From Idiomarina sp. (GTDB taxonomy: Bacteria > Pseudomonadota > Gammaproteobacteria > Enterobacterales > Alteromonadaceae), in contig JAFIFH010000032.1 in NCBI GenBank assembly GCA_020832105.1, positions 1-52,988 of the forward strand: DNA of 52,988 nucleotides, given 5' to 3'. The first letter of the stretch is position 1. Each line of letters begins with the position of its first letter. Both the position numbers and the translations under genes were made by a program. A model generated the notes under the pieces. The model was not told the origin of the DNA and searched no databases. It was given only the letters and a program-made list of their open reading frames with translations. Positions 23,426 through 31,137 of the stretch are shown here, in pieces.

Positions 23426-24386
23426 GGTTGGCTCCTTGATGGCCTACCGCACCGCTATGCGGCGGGTTCTGGCTGAACAGGCTAAATAAAATCAAACCAA
23501 TGGAGAGGGTAAGCATCGCCTCTATAAAGAAGATAAGCTGGCCAGCAAAGCCCTCAGGGTAGGTTAAGAAGGGTCGCCCACCTATCATCACGCTCACGGC
23601 GACGGTTAAAAATACCAGGAAGCCGAGCGCCAAGCCCAGGCGTAGCAGGGATGCTGCGTAACGGTCCACCGCAAACCCCGCCAGCTGCAAAAACACCAGC
23701 GCAGCGGCAAGAATGGCGCCGCCCTGGAAAGCACCACCAGGCATATAAGACCCCGCCCACAGTACATACATACCCACCAGCAGCATCGCCGGCAACAGCC
23801 TGGCAGTGAGGCCGTGCAAGATAGGGTCATGGGCGGGTGGCGGCTGATGAACCCTGTCTTCAGCGGCGGGCTTTAATGCCATGGCGACGACCACCGCAAC
23901 CAGCAACACTGCGATTTCAAGCAAAGTGTCGTAACTGCGAAAATTCAGCAATACCGCAGTAATCGGGTGTTCAACGCCGGATTCAGCAATATTGTCGCGC
24001 ACCATGTCTGGCAACGACACGCTGGCCTCTGGTCGAAAGCGAATGGCGCCTAGTAACAATACAAACAAGCCTACGCAGCTGATTACCGGCAACCATAACG
24101 GACGTTTAGGGCTATGGTCATACTGATCATCGCGCTGGTCATTTTGCAAGGTGTTGGCACTAAGATGGGCCACCGCATCAATCATTAGCACACCGGTTAG
24201 GCCAGCCCCGATTGCAGCCTCGGCGAGGGCGAGGTCCGGTGCATCCAGGCGCACCCAAACCAACGCCAGCAGCAAGCCAAAGGCGATAAACATGACCACC
24301 GCGCGGAACAGATCTTTTGAGCTGAACACACCAAGGGCGGTGAGTAACAGTGCAAGGCCGAGTACGATATCGAAGGCTAGGTTCAT
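23415..24386 (-). CDS. MrpA C-terminal (DUF4040)-MrpB fusion subunit
   Basis: A 323-residue membrane protein joining two Mrp parts. Residues about 1-75 match the DUF4040 segment that forms the C-terminal end of large MrpA proteins (DLFRAVVMFIAFGLLLALVWVRLDAPDLALAEAAIGAGLTG). Residues about 200-310 match MrpB (LLVGMYVLWAGSYMPGGAFQGGAILAAALVFL). The large N-terminal antiporter part of MrpA is absent here and seems to be supplied by the separate NuoL/M-like genes further down the operon. It overlaps mrpG by 4 bases. Confidence 0.87.
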   Translation of the reverse strand: MNLAFDIVLGLALLLTALGVFSSKDLFRAVVMFIAFGLLLALVWVRLDAPDLALAEAAIGAGLTGVLMIDAVAHLSANTLQNDQRDDQYDHSPKRPLWLPVISCVGLFVLLLGAIRFRPEASVSLPDMVRDNIAESGVEHPITAVLLNFRSYDTLLEIAVLLVAVVVAMALKPAAEDRVHQPPPAHDPILHGLTARLLPAMLLVGMYVLWAGSYMPGGAFQGGAILAAALVFLQLAGFAVDRYAASLLRLGLALGFLVFLTVAVSVMIGGRPFLTYPEGFAGQLIFFIEAMLTLSIGLILFSLFSQNPPHSGAVGHQGANHDQ

Positions 24387-24745
24387 TGTGGCCCTCGCTC
24401 GTTGGTTGGGTCTGGCTCCGCATCTTGCCCATCGGCCGTGGTGTCGGGCCGCGCACCGTGCGGCAGTTTGCTAAGCTGATGTTGTTTAATGTAATGCGCG
24501 ATGAGGTAGCTCGCAGTGGCACTGGCGGCAAGCACCAATACCCAGATTAATATTAACTTGAGCCCCTGGGGCACACTCAGTGCACTGGGTAAAATGCCTA
24601 GCACCAGTAAACCAAGACCCAGGTTATCCGCCTTGGTGATTGCGTGAATGCGCGAATAGGCGTCATCAAAGCGCAGCAAACCAAGGGTGCCGACAATGAA
24701 AAACAGGCAACCGAGGCTGACCAGCAGGATTTGCACGTAGATCAT
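24383..24745 (-). CDS. mrpG: Na+/H+ antiporter subunit G (MrpG/MnhG)
   Basis: A 120-residue protein with three transmembrane helices. The family motif GTLGLLRFDDAYSRIHAITKADNLGLGLL (about 21-49) is well kept. The C-terminal tail is polar and Asp/Glu-rich. It overlaps mrpF and the DUF4040-MrpB gene by 4 bases each. Confidence 0.92.
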   Translation of the reverse strand: MIYVQILLVSLGCLFFIVGTLGLLRFDDAYSRIHAITKADNLGLGLLVLGILPSALSVPQGLKLILIWVLVLAASATASYLIAHYIKQHQLSKLPHGARPDTTADGQDAEPDPTNERGPQ

Positions 24746-25041
24746 GGCTGGTCCTCAGGCTGCGATTTGGTTGGCCCTTGTTGCGGCGACATCCGTTTGA
24801 CGAAAGCAACCATGGCAATGGTAGCTAGCAGCGCCAACACCAATGCCACGTCATTGAGCGCCGGCATTTGCATCGCCTGGGCCAGGGTCAGCAATATGCC
24901 GACCCCGGTGGTGCCAAATAATTGTGCTGCCAGCATGCGATCAGCCGGGTTTGGGCCGTGCCAGATGCGCAGCAAGCCCGCAATGAGGGTCAGCAAGAGC
25001 ACAAACGAGGCCAGGTACCATGCAGTGTGCGCTTCTATCAT
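24742..25041 (-). CDS. mrpF: Na+/H+ antiporter subunit F (MrpF/MnhF)
   Basis: A 99-residue protein with three transmembrane helices, typical MrpF size. The motif GLLRIWHGPNPADRMLAAQLFGTTGVGILLTLA is the family signature (R-x-x-x-G-P-x-x-x-D-R). It lies between mrpE and mrpG with 4-base overlaps. Confidence 0.92.
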   Translation of the reverse strand: MIEAHTAWYLASFVLLLTLIAGLLRIWHGPNPADRMLAAQLFGTTGVGILLTLAQAMQMPALNDVALVLALLATIAMVAFVKRMSPQQGPTKSQPEDQP

Positions 25042-25544
25042 GCGGGGCGTCCTTGTTGGTCAGCGGCAGGCAGCTTGAACAGGCGCTCTATTTCACGCTC
25101 TAAGCGGCGACAGTCGAGGGCAATATCCACATCGGTGTCAAGCACATGCAGCACGAGCTGGTCGGTGTCTTCTGAAAACTCAGTACATAAGGTGCCGGGA
25201 AACAAGCCGACAATGGCGCCGAAAAAGTAGCGCGCGGTGCCATGGGGGATCGACGTGTAATAGTACAAGGTTCCGGGATTGATATCAGGCACGGGCTTTA
25301 ACGTGCGTTTTGCCACATCAAGCCCGGCTTGCAGCGATTGCCAAAGGAAGAACAGGGCGAAACGCGGCACTGCAAACCAGTTCAGACGATGGGTTGGGGC
25401 ACTGCCAGAGTCGGTGTCTTGCAGGCGCACGGCAACCCAGGTGCTGACCAGAATCACAGGCACGCCAACGACCCAGGCCTGAGCAGCCTCGGTTAGAATC
25501 CACCATACCAATGTTGATAGAAGCAGCGGAACCAGATAGCGCAT
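25038..25544 (-). CDS. mrpE: Na+/H+ antiporter subunit E (MrpE/MnhE)
   Basis: First gene of the Mrp-like operon, 168 residues. Two N-terminal hydrophobic segments (about 3-40) precede the cytoplasmic MrpE domain with WQSLQAGLDVAKRTLKP, GLFPGTLCTEFSEDTDQLVLHVLD. The ribosome binding site is weak (AAAGAG). The 196-base gap to bfd holds the divergent promoter region. Mrp complexes exchange cytoplasmic Na+ for external protons and support growth in salt or alkali. Confidence 0.9.
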   Translation of the reverse strand: MRYLVPLLLSTLVWWILTEAAQAWVVGVPVILVSTWVAVRLQDTDSGSAPTHRLNWFAVPRFALFFLWQSLQAGLDVAKRTLKPVPDINPGTLYYYTSIPHGTARYFFGAIVGLFPGTLCTEFSEDTDQLVLHVLDTDVDIALDCRRLEREIERLFKLPAADQQGRPA

Positions 25545-25705
25545 ATATACTCTTTTTCTAAGCTTTCTTTAAACACATTGCTTTCTACGAGTTTTTCAAC
25601 GAGCTAGCTGTCGATCCAGCCTAGTTTAAGATACCCAATTGTGCAGCTCAAGGCCACTAGCAACAGGTTAAGCGCACATAAAAAAAGCAGTTTAGCGAAA
25701 TGTGT

Positions 25706-25734
25706 TTGATAACAATTCGCATTCATGCTTTAAT
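25706..25734 (+). promoter_or_regulatory. bfd promoter with a probable Fur box
   Basis: TTGATA (25706-25711), 17-bp spacer and TTTAAT (25729-25734) place the transcript start at about 25741, the A of the bfd ATG. TGATAAC-A-ATTCGCA (25707-25721) matches 11 of 14 positions of the 7-1-7 Fur consensus (TGATAAT-n-ATTATCA) and overlaps the -35. Iron repression of bfd is known in other gammaproteobacteria. Confidence 0.5.
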
Positions 25735-25740
25735 TTAGCC

Positions 25741-25989
25741 ATGTATATATGTTTATGTAAAGCAGTCACCGACAAAGACATTCACCGTGCCGTAGGCGAC
25801 GGGGCTAGCTCTATGCGCTGCCTGCGCCAACTCAATGGTGTGGGCTCGCAGTGCGGGCGCTGCGTTGGCCATGCTAAAGAAGTGCTTGGTGAGGCTTTAG
25901 AAGAGCGCCGCTCGGCGCAGGCCTCCTCCACACAAAAAGAGCCCGTTACGGTTGTCACCGGCGCGGGCTCAGGCGTATGCTATCCTTAG
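25741..25989 (+). CDS. bfd: Bacterioferritin-associated ferredoxin Bfd
   Basis: A [2Fe-2S] protein that docks on bacterioferritin and delivers electrons to release stored iron. The four cluster cysteines are at C4, C6, C38 and C41 (MYICLCKAVT and GSQCGRCVGHAK), exactly the E. coli Bfd spacing. At 82 residues it is longer than Bfd of E. coli (64) by a Ser/Gly/Val tail with an extra Cys near the end. No Shine-Dalgarno is visible; the start may be leaderless. The two bacterioferritin genes follow on the same strand. Confidence 0.92.
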   Translation: MYICLCKAVTDKDIHRAVGDGASSMRCLRQLNGVGSQCGRCVGHAKEVLGEALEERRSAQASSTQKEPVTVVTGAGSGVCYP

Positions 25990-26069
25990 TAACAGACTTT
26001 TCGCTGGCGCGCCCTAAAGGTTAGAGCGCAGGCCAGGAGTCAGTCTTCAAACTAAGGGGTAGACCGCCA

Positions 26070-26534
26070 ATGCAAAGTGATCCGCAGATTATCAGTGCGC
26101 TCAATCGCGTACTGACTCGCAAATTAACCGCTATCAACCAGTATTTCCTGCATGCTCGCATGTACAAAAACTGGGGTTTCAATCAGCTCGATTCTACGAT
26201 TTATAAAGCCTCCATTGCCGAAATGAAGCATGCCGATGTGGTTATCGAGCGTATTTTGTTTTTGCAGGGGCTGCCGAACCTGCAAGAGCTGGGTAAGCTG
26301 TACATCGGTGAAGAACCGGCTGAAATGCTGAAGCTCGATTTAAAAATGCAAACCGAGGACGCTGCGTCCATTCGCGAGGCGATGACCTTGTGTGAAGAGC
26401 ATCGCGACTATGTCACCCGTGATCAGCTAGGTGCAATTCTTGAACAACAAGAAGACCACCTTGACTGGCTGGACACGCAACGCGAATTGATGACCACCCT
26501 GGGTGTTGAGAAATACCTGCAGACGAAGCTGTAA
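26070..26534 (+). CDS. bfr: Bacterioferritin, haem-binding type with disabled ferroxidase centre
   Basis: A 154-residue bacterioferritin aligning gaplessly with E. coli Bfr over the ferroxidase region. The haem ligand Met52 is kept (AEMKHADVV), as are E51, H54 and H130. Three of six di-iron ligands are changed: E18 is Lys (TRKLTAINQYF), E94 is Gln (LKMQTED) and E127 is Gln (EQQEDH). It therefore probably contributes haem and structure, while the next gene supplies ferroxidase activity. AAGGGG lies about 11 nt before the ATG. The gap to the next gene is 11 bases. Confidence 0.93.
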   Translation: MQSDPQIISALNRVLTRKLTAINQYFLHARMYKNWGFNQLDSTIYKASIAEMKHADVVIERILFLQGLPNLQELGKLYIGEEPAEMLKLDLKMQTEDAASIREAMTLCEEHRDYVTRDQLGAILEQQEDHLDWLDTQRELMTTLGVEKYLQTKL

Positions 26535-26545
26535 CCGGAGGCCCC

Positions 26546-27037
26546 ATGGCAAATACAATGAATGGTGCAATGCAAAAGCCTGAAGAAGTGGTGAAACTGC
26601 TCAATGGCCTGTTGTCTTATGAGCTGACCTCAATTGATGAATATACTGCCCATGCAGCGAAATTTGAGGATTGGGGGTTTAGCAAATTACACGCGCGTAT
26701 CGCCCATGAAGCGGAAGACGAGCGTAACCACGCAAAAATGTTGATGGACCGGATTATCTTTTTAGGTGGCACCCCAGACATGCGTACCCGTGCGGAATAC
26801 CCAATGGGTGAGAGTGTGCGCGAGATGCTACAGGTGGGTCTGGATTTAGAGCGGGACAACGCCCGCACATTGAAAAAAACCATCGCATTTTGCGAAGAAA
26901 ATCAGGACTTCGTCACCCGCCGCATGCTGGTACAAATCCTCCAGGACACCGAAGAAGACCACGCCTACTGGCTACGCCAACAGCTCGAGCTAATGGACAC
27001 CCTCGGCGAACAGGTTTACCTGCAGGCGCAACTGTAA
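26546..27037 (+). CDS. bfr: Bacterioferritin, ferroxidase type lacking the haem methionine
   Basis: A second bacterioferritin, 163 residues, 11 bases after the first. All ferroxidase ligands are present (YELTSIDEY; EDERNHAKM; LDLERDN; DTEEDHAYW), but the haem-ligand Met52 position is Arg (DERNHA in place of DEMKHA). It complements the haem-competent, ferroxidase-defective neighbour, so a mixed 24-mer is likely. CGGAGG precedes the ATG. Confidence 0.93.
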   Translation: MANTMNGAMQKPEEVVKLLNGLLSYELTSIDEYTAHAAKFEDWGFSKLHARIAHEAEDERNHAKMLMDRIIFLGGTPDMRTRAEYPMGESVREMLQVGLDLERDNARTLKKTIAFCEENQDFVTRRMLVQILQDTEEDHAYWLRQQLELMDTLGEQVYLQAQL

Positions 27038-27073
27038 ACCTGCGACATATTCCACCATTGTGCGGCGTCAGGC

Positions 27074-27132
27074 GTAGGTCAGGCTCCGCCTGACGTTAAC
27101 CAATGTGCGGTGTCAGGCGCAGCCTGACCTAC
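27074..27132. repeat. REP pair (inverted) between bfr and asnA
   Basis: A forward unit (27074-27095, loop TCC) and a reverse unit (27112-27132, loop TGC on the minus strand) face each other, a REPIN-like arrangement. The reverse unit's CTA (27129-27131) is the complement of the asnA stop TAG. Confidence 0.9.
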
Positions 27133-28118
27133 AGCAGTTCGGCGTGTTGTTGGTGGGTGTGTTGGCACCATACGCTGGGTTGTACGTAACCGATGTGGGG
27201 TTGTTCGAGCAGGAACATGCATACCCGAGACTGACCAATACCGCCACCAACGGACGCTGGCAGGGCGCCTTGCAACAATGATTTATGCCATGGCATTTCA
27301 GCGGAAGCCTGACGGCCGGCCAGCTCAAGTTGCTTCAGCAACGCTTTGGCGTCCACCCGAATGCCCATACTCGACAGTTCCAGAGCGTCATCCAATACCT
27401 CGCTCCACACCAGTAGATCACCGTTCAGGCCTTGTTGGCCTTGCTCATCAATGGTGGTCCAGTCGTCATAATCAGGCGCCCGTACATCATGGCGTTCGCC
27501 GTTGCTCAGTGCAGCACCGATACCGGTTAAAAACACCGCTTTATGTTGCTTGGTAAATTCACGCTCGCGCTGCTTCGGTGTCAATGCCGGAAACAGCTGA
27601 AGCAATTCTTCGGTGCTAATAAAGGTCAGCGTATCGGGTAGGGTCAAACTTGTAGGGTGCTGCGCCTTCACCGCTTGCAACGTCCGTTGTAGGGTGCTGT
27701 ACACCGCAGTTGCTGCCTCTTTAAGCTGAGACGACGTCCGCCGTGTAGGGCACAGCACCTGCTCCCAGTCCCATTGGTCAACAAACACCGAATGTATTGC
27801 ACTAAGGTGCTCTTCGTCCGGGCGCAACGCTTTCATTTGAGTGACAATGCCTTCGCCGGGTTCAAATCCGTGTTTACCCAGGGTCTGGCGTTTCCATTTG
27901 GCCAATGAATGCACTACTTCATAATCGGTTTGCAATGAGCTGACACTCACTTTCACAGCTTTCTCATGGCCTGACAGGGTATCCTGAACCCCTTCACGAG
28001 GGTCGGTGATCAGCGGTGCCTGCACTTCAATCAGGTTGAGCTCTTCACAAAGTAGGTCGGTAAAAGTTTGTTTCACAAATCGAATTTTTTGTTGGCGTTG
28101 TACGTAGCTGCTTTTCAT
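27129..28118 (-). CDS. asnA: Aspartate-ammonia ligase (asparagine synthetase A)
   Basis: ATP-dependent synthesis of asparagine from aspartate and ammonia, class II aminoacyl-tRNA-synthetase-like fold. The 329 residues match AsnA in full: YVQRQQKIRFVKQTF, PLITDPREGVQDTLSGHEKAV, VHSLAKWKRQTLGKHGF, the stretch MKALRPDE and HSVFVDQWDWE, IGAALSNGERHDVRAPDYDDW, and the C-terminal GGGIGQSRVCMFLL. It is divergent from asnC, its usual regulator. The amber stop belongs to a REP unit. Confidence 0.97.
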   Translation of the reverse strand: MKSSYVQRQQKIRFVKQTFTDLLCEELNLIEVQAPLITDPREGVQDTLSGHEKAVKVSVSSLQTDYEVVHSLAKWKRQTLGKHGFEPGEGIVTQMKALRPDEEHLSAIHSVFVDQWDWEQVLCPTRRTSSQLKEAATAVYSTLQRTLQAVKAQHPTSLTLPDTLTFISTEELLQLFPALTPKQREREFTKQHKAVFLTGIGAALSNGERHDVRAPDYDDWTTIDEQGQQGLNGDLLVWSEVLDDALELSSMGIRVDAKALLKQLELAGRQASAEMPWHKSLLQGALPASVGGGIGQSRVCMFLLEQPHIGYVQPSVWCQHTHQQHAELL

Positions 28119-28326
28119 GATGGTTACCCCGGTGCAATGATTCCTGAATTCAGGATGAGTTAAATAAACAAAGTCGCTTAAATTGCGTTAACTAATCATT
28201 GGTGTAAATCTAAATATATTCAACAGTGGTTATTCAATATGTGTTTTGATGATAAATATATTGATTAAAATGCGACTATGATTAAATGTTATCTAACATA
28301 CATGCGAAAAAAGAGGAGTGTTTTAA
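28119..28326. promoter_or_regulatory. Divergent asnA/asnC control region
   Basis: A 208-base AT-rich region between the divergent asnA and asnC starts. It must hold both promoters and, by analogy with E. coli, AsnC binding sites that activate asnA and repress asnC. I could not fix single -10/-35 pairs with confidence. GAGGAG lies just before the asnC ATG. Confidence 0.6.
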
Positions 28327-28773
28327 ATGATCGATAATCTGGACAAAATTATCCTGCGAACCTTGATGGACAATGCGCGAGTGTCTTACGCTGAAATCGC
28401 AAAAGCGAATCAGGTAAGCCCGGCGACTATTCATGTGCGGGTGGAGAAAATGCGCAAAGCTGGGATTATTAAAGGCGCCAAGCTGAAGGTGGACGCGCGC
28501 CGGCTTGGCTACGACGTCACCTGCTTTATTGGCATTATTTTAAAGCAGGCCGGCGACTACCCACGGACCTTAGCCAGGCTCGAGGCCTTACCTGAGGTTA
28601 CCGAAGCCTTCTATACTACCGGCCAGTACAGCATTTTTATCAAGGTTATGGTGCGCAGCATTGATGACCTGCAACAGCTACTAATCGAACGCATTCAGGC
28701 AATTGATGAGATCCAATCCACCGACACTTTGATCTCGCTACAAAACCCCATTGCCCGGGACGTTGCGGTTTAA
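28327..28773 (+). CDS. asnC: Lrp/AsnC family transcriptional regulator AsnC
   Basis: A 148-residue regulator. The winged helix-turn-helix is at about residues 3-60 (IDNLDKIILRTLMDNARVSYAEIAKANQVSPATIHVRVEKM). The RAM ligand-binding domain occupies about 70-145. The divergent asnA makes the specific AsnC identity likely: an asparagine-sensing activator of asnA. The ribosome binding site is AGAGGAG about 8 nt upstream. Confidence 0.92.
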   Translation: MIDNLDKIILRTLMDNARVSYAEIAKANQVSPATIHVRVEKMRKAGIIKGAKLKVDARRLGYDVTCFIGIILKQAGDYPRTLARLEALPEVTEAFYTTGQYSIFIKVMVRSIDDLQQLLIERIQAIDEIQSTDTLISLQNPIARDVAV

Positions 28774-28843
28774 CAAAATGTCGCTTCGTCATAAAAGTGT
28801 CATCTAACTTTGTTTCAATGCAGCCCGAAAAAGAAGGACAATC

Positions 28844-29902
28844 ATGGGTATTTTTGAACGCTATTTATCAGTTTGGGTCGGGCTTTGTATTCTCGGTGGG
28901 GTAATTTTAGGCCTCGCGATTCCAGGCTTTTTTGAGGCCCTTGCCGCGCTTGAATTTGCAAATGTAAACCTGGTGGTGGCGGTACTGATTTGGGCGATGA
29001 TATTCCCGATGATGACGGCGATTGAGCTGGGCTCGATCAAGGCCGCCACCAAACAGCCCAAGGGGTTAATACTGACCTTAGTCGTGAACTGGTTGATTAA
29101 ACCTTTCACTATGTTTGGTTTAGGTTACCTGTTTTTTAAAGGGTTTTTCGCCGGCTGGGTCGACCCCGCCGATGCCAATCAGTACATTGCCGGGATGATT
29201 CTGCTGGGGGTTGCGCCATGTACTGCGATGGTGTTCGTGTGGAGTCAGTTAACCCGCGGTGATGCGTCCTACACTTTGCTGCAGGTGTCGGTCAATGATG
29301 TCATTTTAATTTTCGCATTCGCACCCATTGCAGGTTGGCTACTTGGCGTCACTGATTTAACCGTGCCGTGGAATACCTTGGTATTGTCGGTGGTGCTCTA
29401 CGTGGTATTGCCGTTGATTGCCGGGGCGTTGGTTAGAGCGCGTTTTGTTAATAACCGAGATAAGCCGACTGACCCGGACAGCGGGCTAAAGCGCCTAGCC
29501 CAGTTTCAGGGCGCTATCAAACCGGTGTCCACCATTGGCCTGTGCCTGACGGTGCTGTTGCTCTTTGGTTTCCAGGCACAGAGCATTATTAATCAGCCGT
29601 TTGCGATTTTCCTGATTGCGATTCCACTGATTATTCAAACCTACTTAATTTTTATCATTGGCTATGGTGGTGCGTATCTGCTCAAACTGCCGCACAAAAT
29701 TGCCGCACCGGCCTGCTTGATTGGTACCTCCAACTTTTTCGAGTTGGCGGTGGCGGTAGCGATTTCGGTGTTTGGGCTAACCTCTGGAGCCGCCCTTGCC
29801 ACCGTGGTAGGGGTGTTAGTTGAAGTGCCGGTCATGCTGTCGCTGGTTTATTTGATGAATAAACTGGCGGCAAGAACCGATCGTCGCGCCGGGGTCAGCT
29901 AA
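28844..29902 (+). CDS. ACR3-family arsenite efflux permease (ArsB-type)
   Basis: A 352-residue carrier of the bile acid/arsenite superfamily with ten predicted transmembrane segments. The ACR3 signature is visible as [20 protein letters not shown], with the conserved Cys (C126) used for As(III) translocation. A second conserved Glu-containing stretch is [28 protein letters not shown] lies before the ATG. No arsR, arsC or arsJ is nearby; a GAPDH gene follows after 80 bases, suggesting a joint arsenic-related unit. Confidence 0.85.
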   Translation: MGIFERYLSVWVGLCILGGVILGLAIPGFFEALAALEFANVNLVVAVLIWAMIFPMMTAIELGSIKAATKQPKGLILTLVVNWLIKPFTMFGLGYLFFKGFFAGWVDPADANQYIAGMILLGVAPCTAMVFVWSQLTRGDASYTLLQVSVNDVILIFAFAPIAGWLLGVTDLTVPWNTLVLSVVLYVVLPLIAGALVRARFVNNRDKPTDPDSGLKRLAQFQGAIKPVSTIGLCLTVLLLFGFQAQSIINQPFAIFLIAIPLIIQTYLIFIIGYGGAYLLKLPHKIAAPACLIGTSNFFELAVAVAISVFGLTSGAALATVVGVLVEVPVMLSLVYLMNKLAARTDRRAGVS

Positions 29903-29982
29903 AAAATTGCGATTTATCAACGACAAGAACAGTGCTACAACTAAACTATGTCCTAAAGACAAGCAGAGAGAAGGAATCAGTA

Positions 29983-30993
29983 ATGAGTAAAAAAATAAAA
30001 GTAGGCATTAACGGGTTTGGCCGCATCGGACGTCTGGCGATGCGCGCAGGTTATGCCAACGACAAGTTTGAGTTTGTACAAATTAATGATCCGGGCGCCG
30101 ATGCAGCGACCATGGCGCACCTGCTGAAATTCGACTCGGTACATGGTCAATGGAACCACGACGTCACCGGCAAAGGCGATACGCTTGCCATTAACGGACG
30201 AAAAATCCGCTGCACCGCAGAGAAAGAGATTAAAAACACCGACTGGTCGGGCTGTGATCTCGTGATCGAGGCGTCTGGGCATAATAAAACGGCGGAGGTA
30301 TTACAGGCTTACTTAGATCAAGGTGTAGAGCATGTAGTGGTGACTGCGCCGGTGAAATCAGAAGGTGTGCCAAATATTGTGGTGGGGGTGAATGACGAAG
30401 ACTTCGACCCACGCGAGCACAGTATTGTAACCGCGGCGTCGTGCACCACCAATTGTCTCGGCCCGGTAGTGAAAGTGGTGAAAGAGAATTGGGGCATTAA
30501 GCATGCGACCATGACCACCATTCATGCCCTGACTAATACCCAGACTATTATCGATGCGCCGCATAAAGATTTACGCCGGGCCCGGGCTTGCGGTATGTCG
30601 CTGATCCCGACAACGACGGGGTCTGCTAAGGCAATCACTGCGATCTTCCCTGATTTAGTGGGCAAAATTAATGGCCATGCGGTGCGGGTACCGCTGGAGT
30701 GTCCATCGTTGACGGATATGGTGTTTGAGTTGGAGAAGCCGGCCACTGAAAGCGAAGTGAATGCGGCCTTTAAAGAAGCGGCGGCTGGAGAACTGGAAGG
30801 CATCCTCGGTTATGAAGAGCGCCCGCTGGTGTCCATTGACTATAAAACTGACCCGCGTTCATCAATTGTTGACGCACTGTCGACCATGGTCATCAATGGC
30901 ACGCAGCTCAAGGTGTACGCCTGGTATGATAATGAGTGGGGGTATTCGTGCCGGGTCATTGACTTGGTGTCACGAATTGCCAATAAGGCGTAG
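29983..30993 (+). CDS. gap: Type I glyceraldehyde-3-phosphate dehydrogenase, possibly arsenic-associated
   Basis: NAD-dependent GAPDH, 336 residues. The ATG at 29983 has AAGGAA 7 nt upstream; a longer ORF from 29932 adds unrelated residues. The Rossmann motif is GINGFGRIGRLAMR, the catalytic Cys154 is in AASCTTNCLGP, and the sugar-phosphate loops are TNTQTIIDAPHKDLRRAR and WYDNEWGYSCRV. Its neighbour is an arsenite permease; in ArsJ systems a dedicated GAPDH makes 1-arseno-3-phosphoglycerate, but ArsJ is not seen. It could equally be a housekeeping enzyme. The TAG stop is the head of a REP unit. Confidence 0.9.
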   Translation: MSKKIKVGINGFGRIGRLAMRAGYANDKFEFVQINDPGADAATMAHLLKFDSVHGQWNHDVTGKGDTLAINGRKIRCTAEKEIKNTDWSGCDLVIEASGHNKTAEVLQAYLDQGVEHVVVTAPVKSEGVPNIVVGVNDEDFDPREHSIVTAASCTTNCLGPVVKVVKENWGIKHATMTTIHALTNTQTIIDAPHKDLRRARACGMSLIPTTTGSAKAITAIFPDLVGKINGHAVRVPLECPSLTDMVFELEKPATESEVNAAFKEAAAGELEGILGYEERPLVSIDYKTDPRSSIVDALSTMVINGTQLKVYAWYDNEWGYSCRVIDLVSRIANKA

Positions 30994-31091
30994 GCCAGGC
31001 CGCACCTGGCATTCACCATTGCACGGGCAGGCGTAGTTCAGGCTCTGCCTGACATTAACCAATGCACATGGGCAGGCAGAACCTGCCCTAC
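30990..31091. repeat. REP cluster after gap (three units)
   Basis: Forward unit at 30990-31010 with stem GCCAGG/CCTGGC, a T-A to C-G compensatory exchange relative to the common stem. Forward unit at 31033-31053 with altered head GTAGTTCAGG. Reverse unit at 31070-31091 of the GGCAGGC class. The first supplies the gap stop codon. Confidence 0.85.
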
Positions 31092-31137
31092 GGACCGCCA
31101 ATTAATCTAACCCATACATTGCTGCGAGGAATGCTGA

